64,000 nt of DNA from CAVSWN01 sp046728115 (GCA_046728115.1 JBKPDW010000197.1:21220-85219), one strand, 5' to 3'; shown: positions 42,952-51,559, counted from the stretch's first letter. The notes: generated by a model from the letters alone, not told the origin. Made by a program: numbers and translations.

Positions 42952-43083
42952 AGATGACTCCTGTGCGCCTTGCATCGGCGCCTGCGCCTGGATGGCGGAT
43001 GCCTATGAGCTCCTTGTCACGAGGACATTCTGCACAAAACGGCCCTGGGGCGCATGGTAAATTGTAGGCGTTCGATCGTCACC

Positions 43084-43881
43084 ATGCCGATTGCGGATCA
43101 GCCACTCACGCGATCGCCCGATCGCAGATTTTCCTCGCCCGTTCCGCCGTACCACTGGTGGCGGACGGTCTTCTTCTTGATTCCGGCCATCAGCATCTAT
43201 ACGCTCGTCCTCGGCGCCGCGTCCATTGCGTCGAGCCTGTTCGACCGCCGCGGCTACTTCGCGCACAGATGCGCCCGCGCATGGTCGTCGCTGATCCTGA
43301 AGACAACCGGCGTGCGCGTGACGCTGCACGGTCTCGATCGCATCAGGCCCGGCACCACATACGTGTTCGTGTCGAATCACCAGAGCATCTACGACATCCC
43401 GGTGATCTTCGCATCGCTGCCGTATCAGCTGCGGATCATCGCGAAGGCGTCCCTTGCGCGTTTTCCCGTGCTGGGATGGCATCTGGCGCGCGGGGGCCAC
43501 CTCTTCGTCGATCGGCGGAATCCCAACCGATCGGGCATTCTGAAGCGGTGGCGTGCGCTCGTCTCCGAAGAGCTGTCGCTCATCATCTTCGCGGAGGGCA
43601 CTCGAAGCTGGGACGGTCACGTCGCACGCTTCAAAGCCGGAAGTTTCCTGCTCGCTATCGAAGCAGGCCTGCCGATCGTCCCGCTGGCCGTGATCGGTAC
43701 GCGCCGGGTGATGCCGAAGGGAAGGCTGCGCACGGAGCCTGCGTCGGTCGAGCTCGTCGTGCACGATCCGATTCAGCCGCCCGCCATCGGCGATGTCGGA
43801 GTGCACGGCGCCAAGACCCTCGCCGATCGCGTGCACGCGATTGTTGCCGCCACGGTCGAGGCGCGGCAGTTCTCGAAATAG
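43084..43881 (+). CDS. plsC: 1-acyl-sn-glycerol-3-phosphate acyltransferase (PlsC family)
   Basis: Acylates lysophosphatidic acid in membrane phospholipid synthesis. 265 residues from ATG 43084; an upstream start at 43054 is possible. One N-terminal membrane helix (VFFLIPAISIYTLVLGAASI), then NHQSIYD (HX4D motif), GHLFVDRRNP, IFAEGTRSWDGHVARFKAG and the LPIVPLAVIGTRRVMP block, i.e. all four acyltransferase motifs. Confidence 0.9.
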   Translation: MPIADQPLTRSPDRRFSSPVPPYHWWRTVFFLIPAISIYTLVLGAASIASSLFDRRGYFAHRCARAWSSLILKTTGVRVTLHGLDRIRPGTTYVFVSNHQSIYDIPVIFASLPYQLRIIAKASLARFPVLGWHLARGGHLFVDRRNPNRSGILKRWRALVSEELSLIIFAEGTRSWDGHVARFKAGSFLLAIEAGLPIVPLAVIGTRRVMPKGRLRTEPASVELVVHDPIQPPAIGDVGVHGAKTLADRVHAIVAATVEARQFSK

Positions 43882-43886
43882 GGGCT

Positions 43887-43914
43887 TCGTGTTTTCGCGC
43901 CTTCGTGGTTGCAG
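43887..43914 (+). repeat. TTCGTGTTTTCGCGCC-word repeat half
   Basis: Before ispDF. TTCGTGTTTTCGCGCCTTCG then TGGTTG matches the right arm of the CACGAAGGCACGAAAACACG repeat type; the left arm is absent. Complement of the element at 6439. Confidence 0.45.
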
Positions 43915-43921
43915 TTGACAC

Positions 43922-45130
43922 ATGCGAGTTTCGGCCATCATTGCCGCTGGGGGACGCGGCTCGCGGTTTGGCGGCGGCGAGCTCAAGCAGTTGCGGCTCG
44001 TGGCCGGCCGCGCCATTCTCGATCGCAGCGTCAGCGCGTTCGTCGCGCATCCTTCGATTGCCGAGGTGATCGTCGCGCTCCCTGAAGCGCTCGCGGCCGA
44101 TCCGCCCTCGTACTTGCGGACGCCCTCGGTTCGAGTCGTTGCCGGCGGCGAACGCCGACAGGATTCGGTGGCAGAAGCGTTCCGAGCGTCGAATCCTTCC
44201 AGCGACATCATTGTGATCCACGACGCTGCGCGCCCGTTTGTTACGAGCGATCTGATCGCCAGAACCGTCGCCGCCGCGGTAGAGACCGGCGCGGCCGTCG
44301 CGGCCGTGCAAGCACGGGAGACGGTGAAGCTCGCGACAGGTGATCCGCTGCGCCAGGATTCGCGCGAACGCGGCCGCTACGTGCAACGAACGTTGCCGCG
44401 CGAGACCGTCTTCCTGGCGCAGACGCCGCAGGCCTTCCGCCGCGCCATCCTCGCCGCGGCGCTCGAGGCAGGGGAGCGAGAGTCGATGGTGGCCACCGAC
44501 GAAGCGTGTCTTGCCGAGCGGGCCGGCTACCCGGTTCGGCTCGTCACAGGGGAGCCGTCGAACATCAAGATCACGACACCAGACGATATGACCCTTGCGG
44601 AAGTCATTGCTCGCGAGCCGCACGCAGCCGGCCGTCCCGCGAGAACGGGCCGCGCGGGCACGGGCTACGACCTGCACCGCCTGGTCGAAGGGCGCCCGCT
44701 GCTCGTCTGCGGTGTGAAGGTTCCGTCCTCTCGCGGTGCGCTGGGCCATTCGGACGCGGATGTCGGCTGCCACGCGATCGTGGATGCGATGTTCGGCGCC
44801 CTCGGCCTTGGCGATATCGGCCGGCACTTCCCCGATGCGGACGAGCGTTGGAGGGACGCATCGAGCCTGGATCTGCTCGCACGAACCGCAGCCATGGTTG
44901 CCGAGCAGGGATACGAAGTCGGCAACGTGGACGTCACCATCGTCCTCGAAGCACCGAAGCTTCGGGATCATGTGGACGCGATGCGCCGCGCGATCGCCGC
45001 CGCAATCGGCATCGACGTCGCCCGCGTGAGCGTCAAGGCAAAAACCAACGAAGGCATGGATGCGATCGGGCGCGGCGATGCGATTGCGGCGCATGCCGTG
45101 GCGCTCGTTCGTTCGGCTGGTCGCACGTAG
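43922..45130 (+). CDS. ispDF: bifunctional IspD/IspF
   Basis: Two non-adjacent steps of the MEP isoprenoid pathway in one chain of 402 residues. N-terminal cytidylyltransferase (IIAAGGRGSRFGGGELKQL, IHDAARPFVTSDLI, FLAQTPQAFRRAIL), then after about residue 238 the cyclodiphosphate synthase (GTGYDLHRLVEGRPLLVCGV, LGHSDADVGCHAIVDAMFGALGLGDIG, SVKAKTNEGMDAIGRGDAIAAHAV) with Asp and His zinc ligands in GYDLHR. The fusion is known in alpha- and epsilonproteobacteria and others. Confidence 0.96.
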   Translation: MRVSAIIAAGGRGSRFGGGELKQLRLVAGRAILDRSVSAFVAHPSIAEVIVALPEALAADPPSYLRTPSVRVVAGGERRQDSVAEAFRASNPSSDIIVIHDAARPFVTSDLIARTVAAAVETGAAVAAVQARETVKLATGDPLRQDSRERGRYVQRTLPRETVFLAQTPQAFRRAILAAALEAGERESMVATDEACLAERAGYPVRLVTGEPSNIKITTPDDMTLAEVIAREPHAAGRPARTGRAGTGYDLHRLVEGRPLLVCGVKVPSSRGALGHSDADVGCHAIVDAMFGALGLGDIGRHFPDADERWRDASSLDLLARTAAMVAEQGYEVGNVDVTIVLEAPKLRDHVDAMRRAIAAAIGIDVARVSVKAKTNEGMDAIGRGDAIAAHAVALVRSAGRT

Positions 45131-45162
45131 CGGTAAAGCCACCTGCCATGTGACCATGAGCC

Positions 45163-46707
45163 ATGCGAGTTCGTTTCGCTCCTAGTCCGACCGGGCACCT
45201 GCACGTCGGCAACGCCCGCACGGCGCTGTTCAACTGGCTGGTCGTGCGGGGATCGGGCGGAACGTTCATCCTGCGCATCGAGGACACCGATTCGGAGCGC
45301 TCCACGCTCGAGTCCGAGAATTCGATGCTGCGCGATCTCCGCTGGCTTGGACTGGATTGGAACGAAGGCCCCGACGTTGGCGGTTCGCACGGCCCGTATC
45401 GTCAGTCGGAGCGCCTGCACCTCTATCACTCTTACGCTAAGGAACTTCTCGGCTCGGAGGCAGCCTACTTCTGTTTTTGCTCGGTGGCGCAGCTCGAAGC
45501 GGATCGCCAGGACGCACTCGCGGCCGGACGGCCCGCGCACTACGTCGGACGATGCCGCCGTTTGTCGCGCGGCGAGGCGTTCGCGCGGATCGAAAACGGC
45601 GAACGTCCCGCGATCCGTTTTCGTGTACCCGAGCAGCGCGACGTTGTCTTCACCGACGTCGTCCGGGGCGAAGTCCGATTCCACACGAGCGTCATCGGCG
45701 ATCCGATCATTGTCCGTGCCGACGGCCATCCCGCCTACAACTTTGCTGTCGTCGTGGACGATGCGCTGATGGAGGTGACGCACGTCATCCGCGGCGAGGA
45801 TCACATCTCGAACACGCCGCGTCAGATTCTGCTGTATGAGGCGCTTGGATTCGCGCCTCCAGCGTTTGCGCACCTGGCGCTGGTCCTGGGGCCCGATCAC
45901 AGCCCGCTATCGAAGCGGCACGGCGCCACATCGGTGGCCGAGTTTCGCGCAAAAGGCTACCTGCCCGAAGCGCTCGTCAACTATCTCGCATTGATCGGAT
46001 GGTCGCCCGGCAACGACGATGAACTGCTGCCGATCGACGAGCTGGTGCGGCGGTTCTCGCTGGACGCGGTCGGGCACAGCGCCGGTGTGTTCGACGAGGA
46101 GAAGCTCGCGTGGGTGAACCGGCACTACATGAAGCTCGCGGATCCGATGCGTCTTGCCGGCCTCACGGTTCCGTTCTTCCGGCAGGCCGGCCTTCGAATG
46201 TCGCCTGACGAGCGCGGCCTCGAGTTTCTCGCCCAGGCCATGCCGATGGCGAACTCCTGGGTCGATCGCCTCAGTCAGGTGCCAGACCGTCTCGGGTTCT
46301 TGTTCGAATTCGATCCGCGCGCCGCCTTGATGGTGCCGGAAGTATCCGACGAGATACGCACGGACGACGCGCGAGCCGTTGTCACGGCGCTCGCAGCGGC
46401 GCTGGCGTCGGCGCCACCGCTCGATCGCGACGCGTTTCGCGCGGTTGCCGATCAGGTGAAGGCTCAGACCGGCCGAAAAGGTCGCGCTCTGTTTCATCCT
46501 ATCCGCGTTGCGTTGACGGGTCGGGCCGAGGGGCCCGAGCTCGATCTCGCCGTGCCTGCGATTGATCGGGGCGCGGCGCTGCCGTCGAGCGCGGGCCTTC
46601 CGCCGATTCTCGGGAATCGCAAACGCGCGGCGGCATTTGCGCGGGCGTTGGAAAATCTTCACCACGGAGGAGACAGGGAACAGGGGGACTCGAGGCTTAT
46701 CGAGTGA
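45163..46707 (+). CDS. gltX: glutamyl-tRNA synthetase
   Basis: Class I synthetase, 514 residues. HIGH variant in FAPSPTGHLHVGNARTALFNWL, FILRIEDTDSERS, RGEDHISNTPRQILLYEALG, and the KMSKS-type loop SPLSKRHGATSVAEF. No zinc-finger cysteines beyond CFCSV at the usual CP1 position. The last 16 residues (LHHGGDREQGDSRLIE) are read from repeat copy E, which covers the stop codon. Discriminating or non-discriminating specificity cannot be read here; presence of tRNA-Gln(TTG) but no glnS in view leaves it open. Confidence 0.95.
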   Translation: MRVRFAPSPTGHLHVGNARTALFNWLVVRGSGGTFILRIEDTDSERSTLESENSMLRDLRWLGLDWNEGPDVGGSHGPYRQSERLHLYHSYAKELLGSEAAYFCFCSVAQLEADRQDALAAGRPAHYVGRCRRLSRGEAFARIENGERPAIRFRVPEQRDVVFTDVVRGEVRFHTSVIGDPIIVRADGHPAYNFAVVVDDALMEVTHVIRGEDHISNTPRQILLYEALGFAPPAFAHLALVLGPDHSPLSKRHGATSVAEFRAKGYLPEALVNYLALIGWSPGNDDELLPIDELVRRFSLDAVGHSAGVFDEEKLAWVNRHYMKLADPMRLAGLTVPFFRQAGLRMSPDERGLEFLAQAMPMANSWVDRLSQVPDRLGFLFEFDPRAALMVPEVSDEIRTDDARAVVTALAAALASAPPLDRDAFRAVADQVKAQTGRKGRALFHPIRVALTGRAEGPELDLAVPAIDRGAALPSSAGLPPILGNRKRAAAFARALENLHHGGDREQGDSRLIE

Positions 46708-46745
46708 CGATCCTCCGTGTCCCTTGTGTCCTCGGTGGCGGCGAA
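46657..46745 (+). repeat. imperfect inverted repeat, CCACGGAGGACAC family, copy E
   Basis: Left arm TTCACCACGGAGGAGACAGG.. (46657-46694) lies inside the 3' end of gltX; right arm GATCCTCCGTGTCCCTTG then TGTCCTCGGTGGCGG (46709-46743) precedes the rlmB ATG at 46753. Confidence 0.8.
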
Positions 46746-46752
46746 CTTCACG

Positions 46753-47478
46753 ATGAGGATCTACGGCATCAATCCCGTCCTCGAAGCGCTGCGCGCGCGG
46801 CGTGCGACGGCGATCCGGGTCTCGTCTCGTGCCGACGATCGCCTGACTGACCTCGTTCGCCTCGCCGAATCGCAGGGCGTGCGCGTGCAGCGCGTCAGCG
46901 CCGCGGATCTCGATCGGGCTGCGGGCGGAATGTCACGGCATCAGGGCGTGGTTGCCGATGTCCGAGCGCAGGATGCCGGGGGCATCGACGACCTGCTGGC
47001 CGGCGCGCGTGGCGCGCCGCTGATTCTCGTCCTGGACGGCGTCGAAGATCCCCACAATGTCGGGGCGATTGTGCGAACGGTGGACGCGGCAGGCGCGGAT
47101 GGCGTGATCCGTCAGTCGCGGCACGCGGCGCGGCTCGACGGCGCGGCGGCGAAGGCGTCGGCGGGCGCGGTCTCTCACGTGAAGATTGTGGAAGTCGTCA
47201 ACATCGCGCGGGCGTTGGAAACCCTCAAAGCAGCCGGCGTCTGGACGATCGCTCTCGCCGGCGACGCGTCTAAACAGTACAGCGACCTGGATCTCACGCT
47301 GCCGACGGCGCTGGTCGTCGGCGCCGAGGGTGTCGGGCTGCGGCGGCTGGTGCGGGAGCGGTGCGACTGGGAAGCGGCGATTCCGCTTGCGGGCCACGTT
47401 CAAAGTTTGAACGTCTCGGTGGCGGCCGGGATCGCTCTGTTCGAAGCCGTCCGTCAGCGCCGTCTCCGCCAGCCATAA
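46753..47478 (+). CDS. rlmB: 23S rRNA 2'-O-ribose methyltransferase RlmB-type (SpoU family)
   Basis: 241 residues from ATG 46753; the longer frame from 46717 reads through the repeat. N-terminal substrate-binding domain (MRIYGINPVLEALRARRATAIRV), then SPOUT knot motifs: LDGVEDPHNVGAIVRTVDAAG (motif 1), ALVVGAEGVGLRRLVRERCD (motif 2) and IPLAGHVQSLNVSVAAGIALFEAVRQR (motif 3). TrmH-type tRNA methylation cannot be excluded, but the N-terminal domain favours RlmB. Confidence 0.9.
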   Translation: MRIYGINPVLEALRARRATAIRVSSRADDRLTDLVRLAESQGVRVQRVSAADLDRAAGGMSRHQGVVADVRAQDAGGIDDLLAGARGAPLILVLDGVEDPHNVGAIVRTVDAAGADGVIRQSRHAARLDGAAAKASAGAVSHVKIVEVVNIARALETLKAAGVWTIALAGDASKQYSDLDLTLPTALVVGAEGVGLRRLVRERCDWEAAIPLAGHVQSLNVSVAAGIALFEAVRQRRLRQP

Positions 47479-47574
47479 ACGGGGCGCAGGCGGTCCCGCA
47501 CCGGGCCTAGTCTGTGTACAATAGAGGGTTGCGGAGAGGCGGGTCAGCTCATCAATTGAAGGGAGTTCGTGCGC

Positions 47575-47604
47575 TTGCGCGACTGGCACGAGACGTGCTA
47601 AAGT
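47575..47604 (+). promoter_or_regulatory. promoter of the tRNA-tuf cluster
   Basis: TTGCGC (47575-47580), 18 bases, TAAAGT (47599-47604); the first tRNA begins at 47619, so transcription would start only a few bases upstream. A second possible -10, TACAAT, is at 47517-47522 without a good -35. Confidence 0.5.
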
Positions 47605-47618
47605 GCACCTTTTGTCTG

Positions 47619-47695
47619 GCTGGCGTAGCTCAGTCCGGTAGAGCAGCTGATTTGTAATCAGCCGGTCGGGGGTTCAAATCCCTTCGCCAGCTCCA
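47619..47695 (+). tRNA. tRNA-Thr (anticodon TGT)
   Basis: Acceptor GCTGGCG/CGCCAGC, anticodon stem GCTGA/TCAGC around TTTGTAA (anticodon TGT), T loop TTCAAAT, encoded CCA at 47693-47695. First of four tRNAs before tuf, a classical arrangement. Confidence 0.96.
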
Positions 47696-47759
47696 TCGAC
47701 CGAGTACACAAGAGCCGGTAAGCATCAGAAACACGCGTTTCCATACTCACAGACGAATT

Positions 47760-47846
47760 GGCGAGGTAGCGAAGCGGTCAAACGCAGCAGACTGTAAATC
47801 TGTCGCCCTAGCGGCTTCGAAGGTTCGAGTCCTTCCCTCGCCACCA
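47760..47846 (+). tRNA. tRNA-Tyr (anticodon GTA)
   Basis: Long-variable-arm class II tRNA. Acceptor GGCGAGG/CCTCGCC, anticodon loop CTGTAAA (GTA), variable arm, T arm GAAGGTTCGAGTCCTTC, CCA at 47844-47846. Confidence 0.96.
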
Positions 47847-48061
47847 TTGGACTCGGCCCTGCGGGCCTCGCTGATGGCAGGCCCGCCGGGGTCGAGACGA
47901 ATGCCATGAGCCGCTGCGTGAGCGGAGTTGAAGGTGGCGAGCAAGCAGTCGAAGGCAGCCTGAAGGCGGTTGATTGCAACGTGCGTGAGCGGGAACAAGA
48001 GCGTGATTGGGCAGGTGTTGTGCCGCGCGAAGCGGCTAGGCGGCGAAGAGCGAGCCCGAAG
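47847..48061. other. 215-base spacer between tRNA-Tyr and tRNA-Gly, no gene seen
   Basis: No frame with recognisable protein or further tRNA. The stretch contains GC-rich, partly self-complementary words (CTGCGGGCCTCG, GGCGAAGAGCGAGCCCGAAGGC) and ends in CGAAGGC directly before tRNA-Gly, like the other spacers of this cluster. Confidence 0.5.
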
Positions 48062-48136
48062 GCGGGAGTAACTCAGTGGTAGAGTCACAGCCTTCCAAGC
48101 TGTTGGTCGCGGGTTCGATCCCCGTCTCCCGCTCCA
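48062..48136 (+). tRNA. tRNA-Gly (anticodon TCC)
   Basis: Acceptor GCGGGAG/CTCCCGC, anticodon stem ACAGC/GCTGT around CTTCCAA (TCC), T loop TTCGATC, CCA at 48134-48136. Confidence 0.96.
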
Positions 48137-48315
48137 GCCTTCGCCGCGAGCTACGGCTCGGCGGGCCGAAGCGCGAAGCGCGCACGCTGCCGCCTGTGGC
48201 GAGCCAGGTCTCGAGCGGACGTGGTCACGCCGTAGCTTCGCGACGCGGTAAGGCGGACGGTTTGGCTCTGGAGAACGGTCGGCCGACTTGTCAGGTCGAA
48301 GCGCGAAGCGCGAAG
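48137..48315. repeat. tRNA-spacer inverted repeat, GCCTTCGC...GCGAAGGC
   Basis: The spacer begins with GCCTTCGC immediately after the CCA of tRNA-Gly and ends with GCGCGAAGC and GCGAAGG (48309-48315) immediately before tRNA-Thr. Interior words CGAAGCGCGAAGCGCG and TCGAAGCGCGAAGCGCG repeat at 48169 and 48297. Confidence 0.7.
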
Positions 48316-48391
<76 letters not shown>

Positions 48392-48487
48392 GCCTTCGCC
48401 CGCCGCGTGGTTTTGATTCGCGGCGGGCTACGGCTTGACCGGCGAGCCGCGATCACGCCGTGGCTCGGCGAAGCCGAGCGAAGGCGG
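48392..48487. repeat. tRNA-spacer inverted repeat, second copy
   Basis: Starts with GCCTTCGCC right after the CCA and ends with GCGAAGGCGGA (48478-48488). Inner arms CCCGCCGCG and CGCGGCGGG (48399-48427), and GCCGTGGCTCGGCGAAGC. Confidence 0.65.
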
Positions 48488-48525
48488 ACGCTTCACGTTG
48501 AGTAGATAAACGAGGCAGAGACGAC

Positions 48526-49725
48526 ATGGCCAAAGAAAAATTCGACCGCAGCAAACCGCACGTGAACGTGGGCACGATTGGACACATCGACCACGGCAAG
48601 ACGACGTTGACAGCCGCGCTCACGAAAGTCGCGGCCGACAAGGGATGGGCGAAGTTTGTTTCGTACGACGAGGTCGCCAAGGCGTCCGAGTCGCAGGGCC
48701 GCCGCGACGAAACGAAGATCCTGACCATCGCGACGAGCCACGTCGAGTATTCGACGGCGAATCGCCATTACGCCCACGTCGACTGCCCGGGCCACGCTGA
48801 CTACATCAAGAACATGATCACTGGCGCGGCGCAGATGGATGGCGCGATCGTCGTCGTGAGCGCCGTCGACGGCCCGATGCCGCAGACGCGCGAGCACGTC
48901 CTGCTCGCCCGCCAGGTTAACGTGCCGTATCTCGTCGTCGCGCTCAACAAAGTGGACGCGATCGACGATCCCGAGCTCATCGATCTCGTGGAGCTCGAGG
49001 TGCGGGACCTGTTGAAATCGTACGGCTTCCCCGGCGATGACATCCCCGTCGTGCGTCTCTCGGCGCTCAAGGCACTGCAGGGCGATCCGGACGGCATCGC
49101 GGGCGTTGTCAAGCTCATGGAAGCGCTCGACAGCTACGTGCCGCTGCCGCAGCGCGAAGTGGACAAGCCGTTCCTGATGCCGATCGAAGACGTGTTCTCG
49201 ATCTCGGGCCGCGGCACGGTCGTCACGGGCCGCGTCGAGCGCGGCAAGGTGAAGGTGGGCGAGGAAATCGAAATCGTCGGCTTCCGCCCGACGGAGAAGA
49301 AGGTTGTGACCGGCGTCGAGATGTTCCGCAAGTTGCTCGATGAAGGCGTCGCCGGCGACAACATCGGCGTTCTGCTGCGCGGCGTGGAAAAAGACGACGT
49401 CGAACGGGGACAGGTGCTGGCCAAGCCGGGCAGCATCAAGCCGCACACGAAGTTCAAGGGCACGGTCTACATCCTGTCGAAGGAGGAAGGCGGCCGTCAT
49501 ACGCCCTTCTTCAACGGATATCGTCCGCAGTTCTACATCCGCACCACGGACGTCACGGGCACGTTGAATCTGCCGGAAGGCGTCGAGATGGTGATGCCGG
49601 GCGACAACACGACGATCACGGGCGACCTGATGGCGCCGGTCGCGCTCGAAAAAGGGGCCCGCTTCGCCATCCGCGAAGGCGGTCGAACCGTCGGCGCCGG
49701 CACGGTAGAAGAAGTGATCGATTAA
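48526..49725 (+). CDS. tuf: elongation factor Tu
   Basis: Delivers aminoacyl-tRNA to the ribosome. 399 residues. P-loop GHIDHGKT (19-26), DCPGHADY, NKVD, SALKA. The switch I segment is unusual: instead of the common PEEKARGITI it reads SQGRRDETKILTIATSHVEY (residues 56-75), keeping the Mg-binding Thr and the following I-x-T-x-HVEY. Domain 2 (FLMPIEDVFSISGRGTVVTGRVERG) and domain 3 (FYIRTTDVTGTLNLPEGVEMVMPGDN) are standard. Only copy in the window. Confidence 0.97.
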   Translation: MAKEKFDRSKPHVNVGTIGHIDHGKTTLTAALTKVAADKGWAKFVSYDEVAKASESQGRRDETKILTIATSHVEYSTANRHYAHVDCPGHADYIKNMITGAAQMDGAIVVVSAVDGPMPQTREHVLLARQVNVPYLVVALNKVDAIDDPELIDLVELEVRDLLKSYGFPGDDIPVVRLSALKALQGDPDGIAGVVKLMEALDSYVPLPQREVDKPFLMPIEDVFSISGRGTVVTGRVERGKVKVGEEIEIVGFRPTEKKVVTGVEMFRKLLDEGVAGDNIGVLLRGVEKDDVERGQVLAKPGSIKPHTKFKGTVYILSKEEGGRHTPFFNGYRPQFYIRTTDVTGTLNLPEGVEMVMPGDNTTITGDLMAPVALEKGARFAIREGGRTVGAGTVEEVID

Positions 49726-49742
49726 CGGCCAGAGATGCAGCC

Positions 49743-49892
49743 ATGAGAGACATCGTCGCGATGGCCTGCACCGAGTGCAAGCGTCGCAACTACAGTACGA
49801 CGAAGAACAAGAAGAAGACGACGGAACGGCTGGAATTCAGCAAGTTCTGCCGGTACTGCCGCAAGCACACGGCGCATCGCGAGTCGAAGTAA
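49743..49892 (+). CDS. rpmG: 50S ribosomal protein bL33
   Basis: 49 residues: MRDIVAMACTECKRRNYSTTKNKKK, then RLEFSKFCRYCRKHTAHRESK. The two CxxC pairs (CTEC, CRYC) make the zinc-binding C+ form. It lies 17 bases after tuf and before tRNA-Trp, the standard place. Confidence 0.95.
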   Translation: MRDIVAMACTECKRRNYSTTKNKKKTTERLEFSKFCRYCRKHTAHRESK

Positions 49893-49904
49893 CGAGAGGC
49901 GCGG

Positions 49905-49980
49905 ATTGGGGCTCGGCGACTGGGGATTGCGGTTTGGAAAAAGAGAGTTCCTCTCATCCCTGCTCCCTGCTCTCAGATCG
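49905..49980. repeat. GGATTGGGG-word and CCCTGCTC-word spacer repeat
   Basis: rpmG to tRNA-Trp spacer. GGATTGGGG and GGGGATTGCGG occur at 49904-49932; GAGAGTTCCTCTC (49946-49958) forms a small hairpin, and CCCTGCTCCCTGCTCTC follows. Confidence 0.5.
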
Positions 49981-49990
49981 CTGCTCTTGA

Positions 49991-50066
49991 AGGCCAGTAG
50001 CTCAATTGGCAGAGCACCGGTCTCCAAAACCGGGGGTTGGGGGTTCGATTCCCTCCTGGCCTGCCA
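49991..50066 (+). tRNA. tRNA-Trp (anticodon CCA)
   Basis: Acceptor AGGCCAG/CTGGCCT, anticodon stem CCGGT/ACCGG around CTCCAAA (CCA), T arm GGGGGTTCGATTCCCTC, encoded CCA at 50064-50066. Position before secE is typical. Confidence 0.96.
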
Positions 50067-50184
50067 GCCTTCGCTCGCGGCTGCATCACGACAGCGAGCT
50101 ACGGCCTGGCAAGCCGAAGCGCTGAGCGCGAAGGTTGCGCTCGGCGAGCCCGGCGGAGGCTGTCTCGTCGAAGCGCGAAGGCGG
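50067..50184. repeat. tRNA-spacer inverted repeat, third copy
   Basis: GCCTTCGCTCGCGG starts immediately after the tRNA-Trp CCA; GCGCGAAGG at 50128 and GCGCGAAGGCGGA at 50174-50186 are the complementary ends. Confidence 0.65.
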
Positions 50185-50232
50185 ACCCGTAGCGGAGGCG
50201 GACAAATCGTCGGAAGCAGGAAGTAGAAAGAC

Positions 50233-50481
50233 ATGGCAGAAACCACAACGCTCGAGACAGTAAAGGGCGCGACCGGCGGACGGATCGAACGCATCCGTCT
50301 GTTTCTCAGCGAGGTCCGCAACGAGCTGAAGCGCGTGACGTGGCCGTCGCAGAAAGAGGTCTACGCCACGACGGTTGTCGTGATCCTGACGTCGGTGTTC
50401 TTCGGCGTCTACTTGTTCGCGCTCGATCAGATTCTGCTCACCACGGTGCAGTGGGTTTTCAGGAAGTTCGGTGCGGCGTAG
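50233..50481 (+). CDS. secE: preprotein translocase subunit SecE
   Basis: 82 residues with one C-terminal transmembrane helix. The amphipathic segment FLSEVRNELKRVTWPSQKEV is the family signature, followed by YATTVVVILTSVFFGVYLFAL. Its stop abuts the nusG ATG. Confidence 0.96.
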   Translation: MAETTTLETVKGATGGRIERIRLFLSEVRNELKRVTWPSQKEVYATTVVVILTSVFFGVYLFALDQILLTTVQWVFRKFGAA

Positions 50482-51024
50482 ATGACCGACGACGCTCAGA
50501 AGAACTGGTACATCGTCCATACCTACTCGGGGTTCGAGAAGAAGGTCGCCGAGTCTCTGACCGAGCGCGTCAATGCGTACGGGCTGCAGAACGACATCGG
50601 CGAAGTGCTCATCCCGACAGAGGACGTGGTCGAGATGCGGGCGGGCAAGAAAGTCGTGACCGCGAAGCGGTTCTTCCCGGGCTATATCCTGGTCGAGATG
50701 AACATGTCCGACCACGCGTGGCACGTGGTGAAAAACACGCCGAAGGTGACGGGTTTTGTCGGCGCAGGCGCGAAGCCGACGCCGCTCAGCAAGGACGAGG
50801 TCGAGCAAATTCTGCAGCAGGTGCGCACGGCCGCGGAGAAGCCGAAGCCGAAGTACATGTTCGAAAAGGGCGAGCAGGTGCGGATCAACGAAGGGCCGTT
50901 CACCAGCTTCAACGGCGTGGTCGACGAGGTGAACGTCGACAAGAACACGTTGAAGGTCATGGTGACGATCTTCGGACGCTCCACGCCGGTGGAATTGGAT
51001 TTCCTGCAGGTGGAGAAGATCTAG
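50482..51024 (+). CDS. nusG: transcription elongation/antitermination protein NusG
   Basis: 180 residues. NGN domain NWYIVHTYSGFEKKVAESL, VEMRAGKKVVTAKRFFPGYILVEM, TPKVTGFVGAG; KOW domain FEKGEQVRINEGPFTSFNGVV. Standard size without extra insert domains. Starts directly after secE. Confidence 0.97.
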   Translation: MTDDAQKNWYIVHTYSGFEKKVAESLTERVNAYGLQNDIGEVLIPTEDVVEMRAGKKVVTAKRFFPGYILVEMNMSDHAWHVVKNTPKVTGFVGAGAKPTPLSKDEVEQILQQVRTAAEKPKPKYMFEKGEQVRINEGPFTSFNGVVDEVNVDKNTLKVMVTIFGRSTPVELDFLQVEKI

Positions 51025-51117
51025 TCACGGGAGGACACGGATAAAGACCGGGGAGCGCAAGGATCCGTGGCTTCCGTGTGCGCGCGTCGGGATGGCCGTG
51101 ACCTCCGAGGTAGAGCA
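51025..51117 (+). repeat. degenerate CCACGGAGGACAC-type repeat, copy F
   Basis: nusG-rplK spacer. Left part TCACGGGAGGACACGGATAA (51025-51044), right part GGATCCGTGGCTTCCGTGTG (51061-51080) and GTGACCTCCGAGGTAGAGC (51098-51116). The most diverged copy. Confidence 0.5.
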
Positions 51118-51122
51118 GTCAG

Positions 51123-51548
51123 ATGGCGAAAAAAGTTCAAGCAATGGTGAAGCTCCAGATCGCGGCGGGGAAGGCCACGCCGGCGCCGCCTGTGGGGACC
51201 GCGCTCGGTCCGCAGGGCATCAACATCATGGACTTCTGCAAGAACTTCAATTCGAAGACGGCGAAGGACGAAGGGCTCATCATTCCCGTTGTCGTCACCG
51301 TGTATGCCGACCGGTCCTATTCGTTCATCACGAAGACGCCGCCGGCAGCCGTGCTGCTGAAGCGCGCAGCGAATATTGCCAAGGGATCGGCCGAACCCAA
51401 CAAGAACAAGGTGGGCACGGTGACCAGGAAGCAGGTCGAGGAGATCGCGAAGATCAAGCTGCCCGACCTGAACGCCGAGTCGCTCGAAGCGGCAGTCAAG
51501 ACCGTGGCCGGAACGGCGCGGTCGATGGGGCTGGATGTAATCGGGTAG
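51123..51548 (+). CDS. rplK: 50S ribosomal protein uL11
   Basis: 141 residues. VKLQIAAGKATPAPPVGTALGPQGINIMDFCKNFN is the N-terminal domain with the Pro-rich thiostrepton-loop region; C-terminal RNA-binding domain KRAANIAKGSAEPNKNKVGTVTRKQVEEIAKIK and GTARSMGLDVIG. Standard length. Confidence 0.97.
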   Translation: MAKKVQAMVKLQIAAGKATPAPPVGTALGPQGINIMDFCKNFNSKTAKDEGLIIPVVVTVYADRSYSFITKTPPAAVLLKRAANIAKGSAEPNKNKVGTVTRKQVEEIAKIKLPDLNAESLEAAVKTVAGTARSMGLDVIG

Positions 51549-51559
51549 GGACCATGGCT

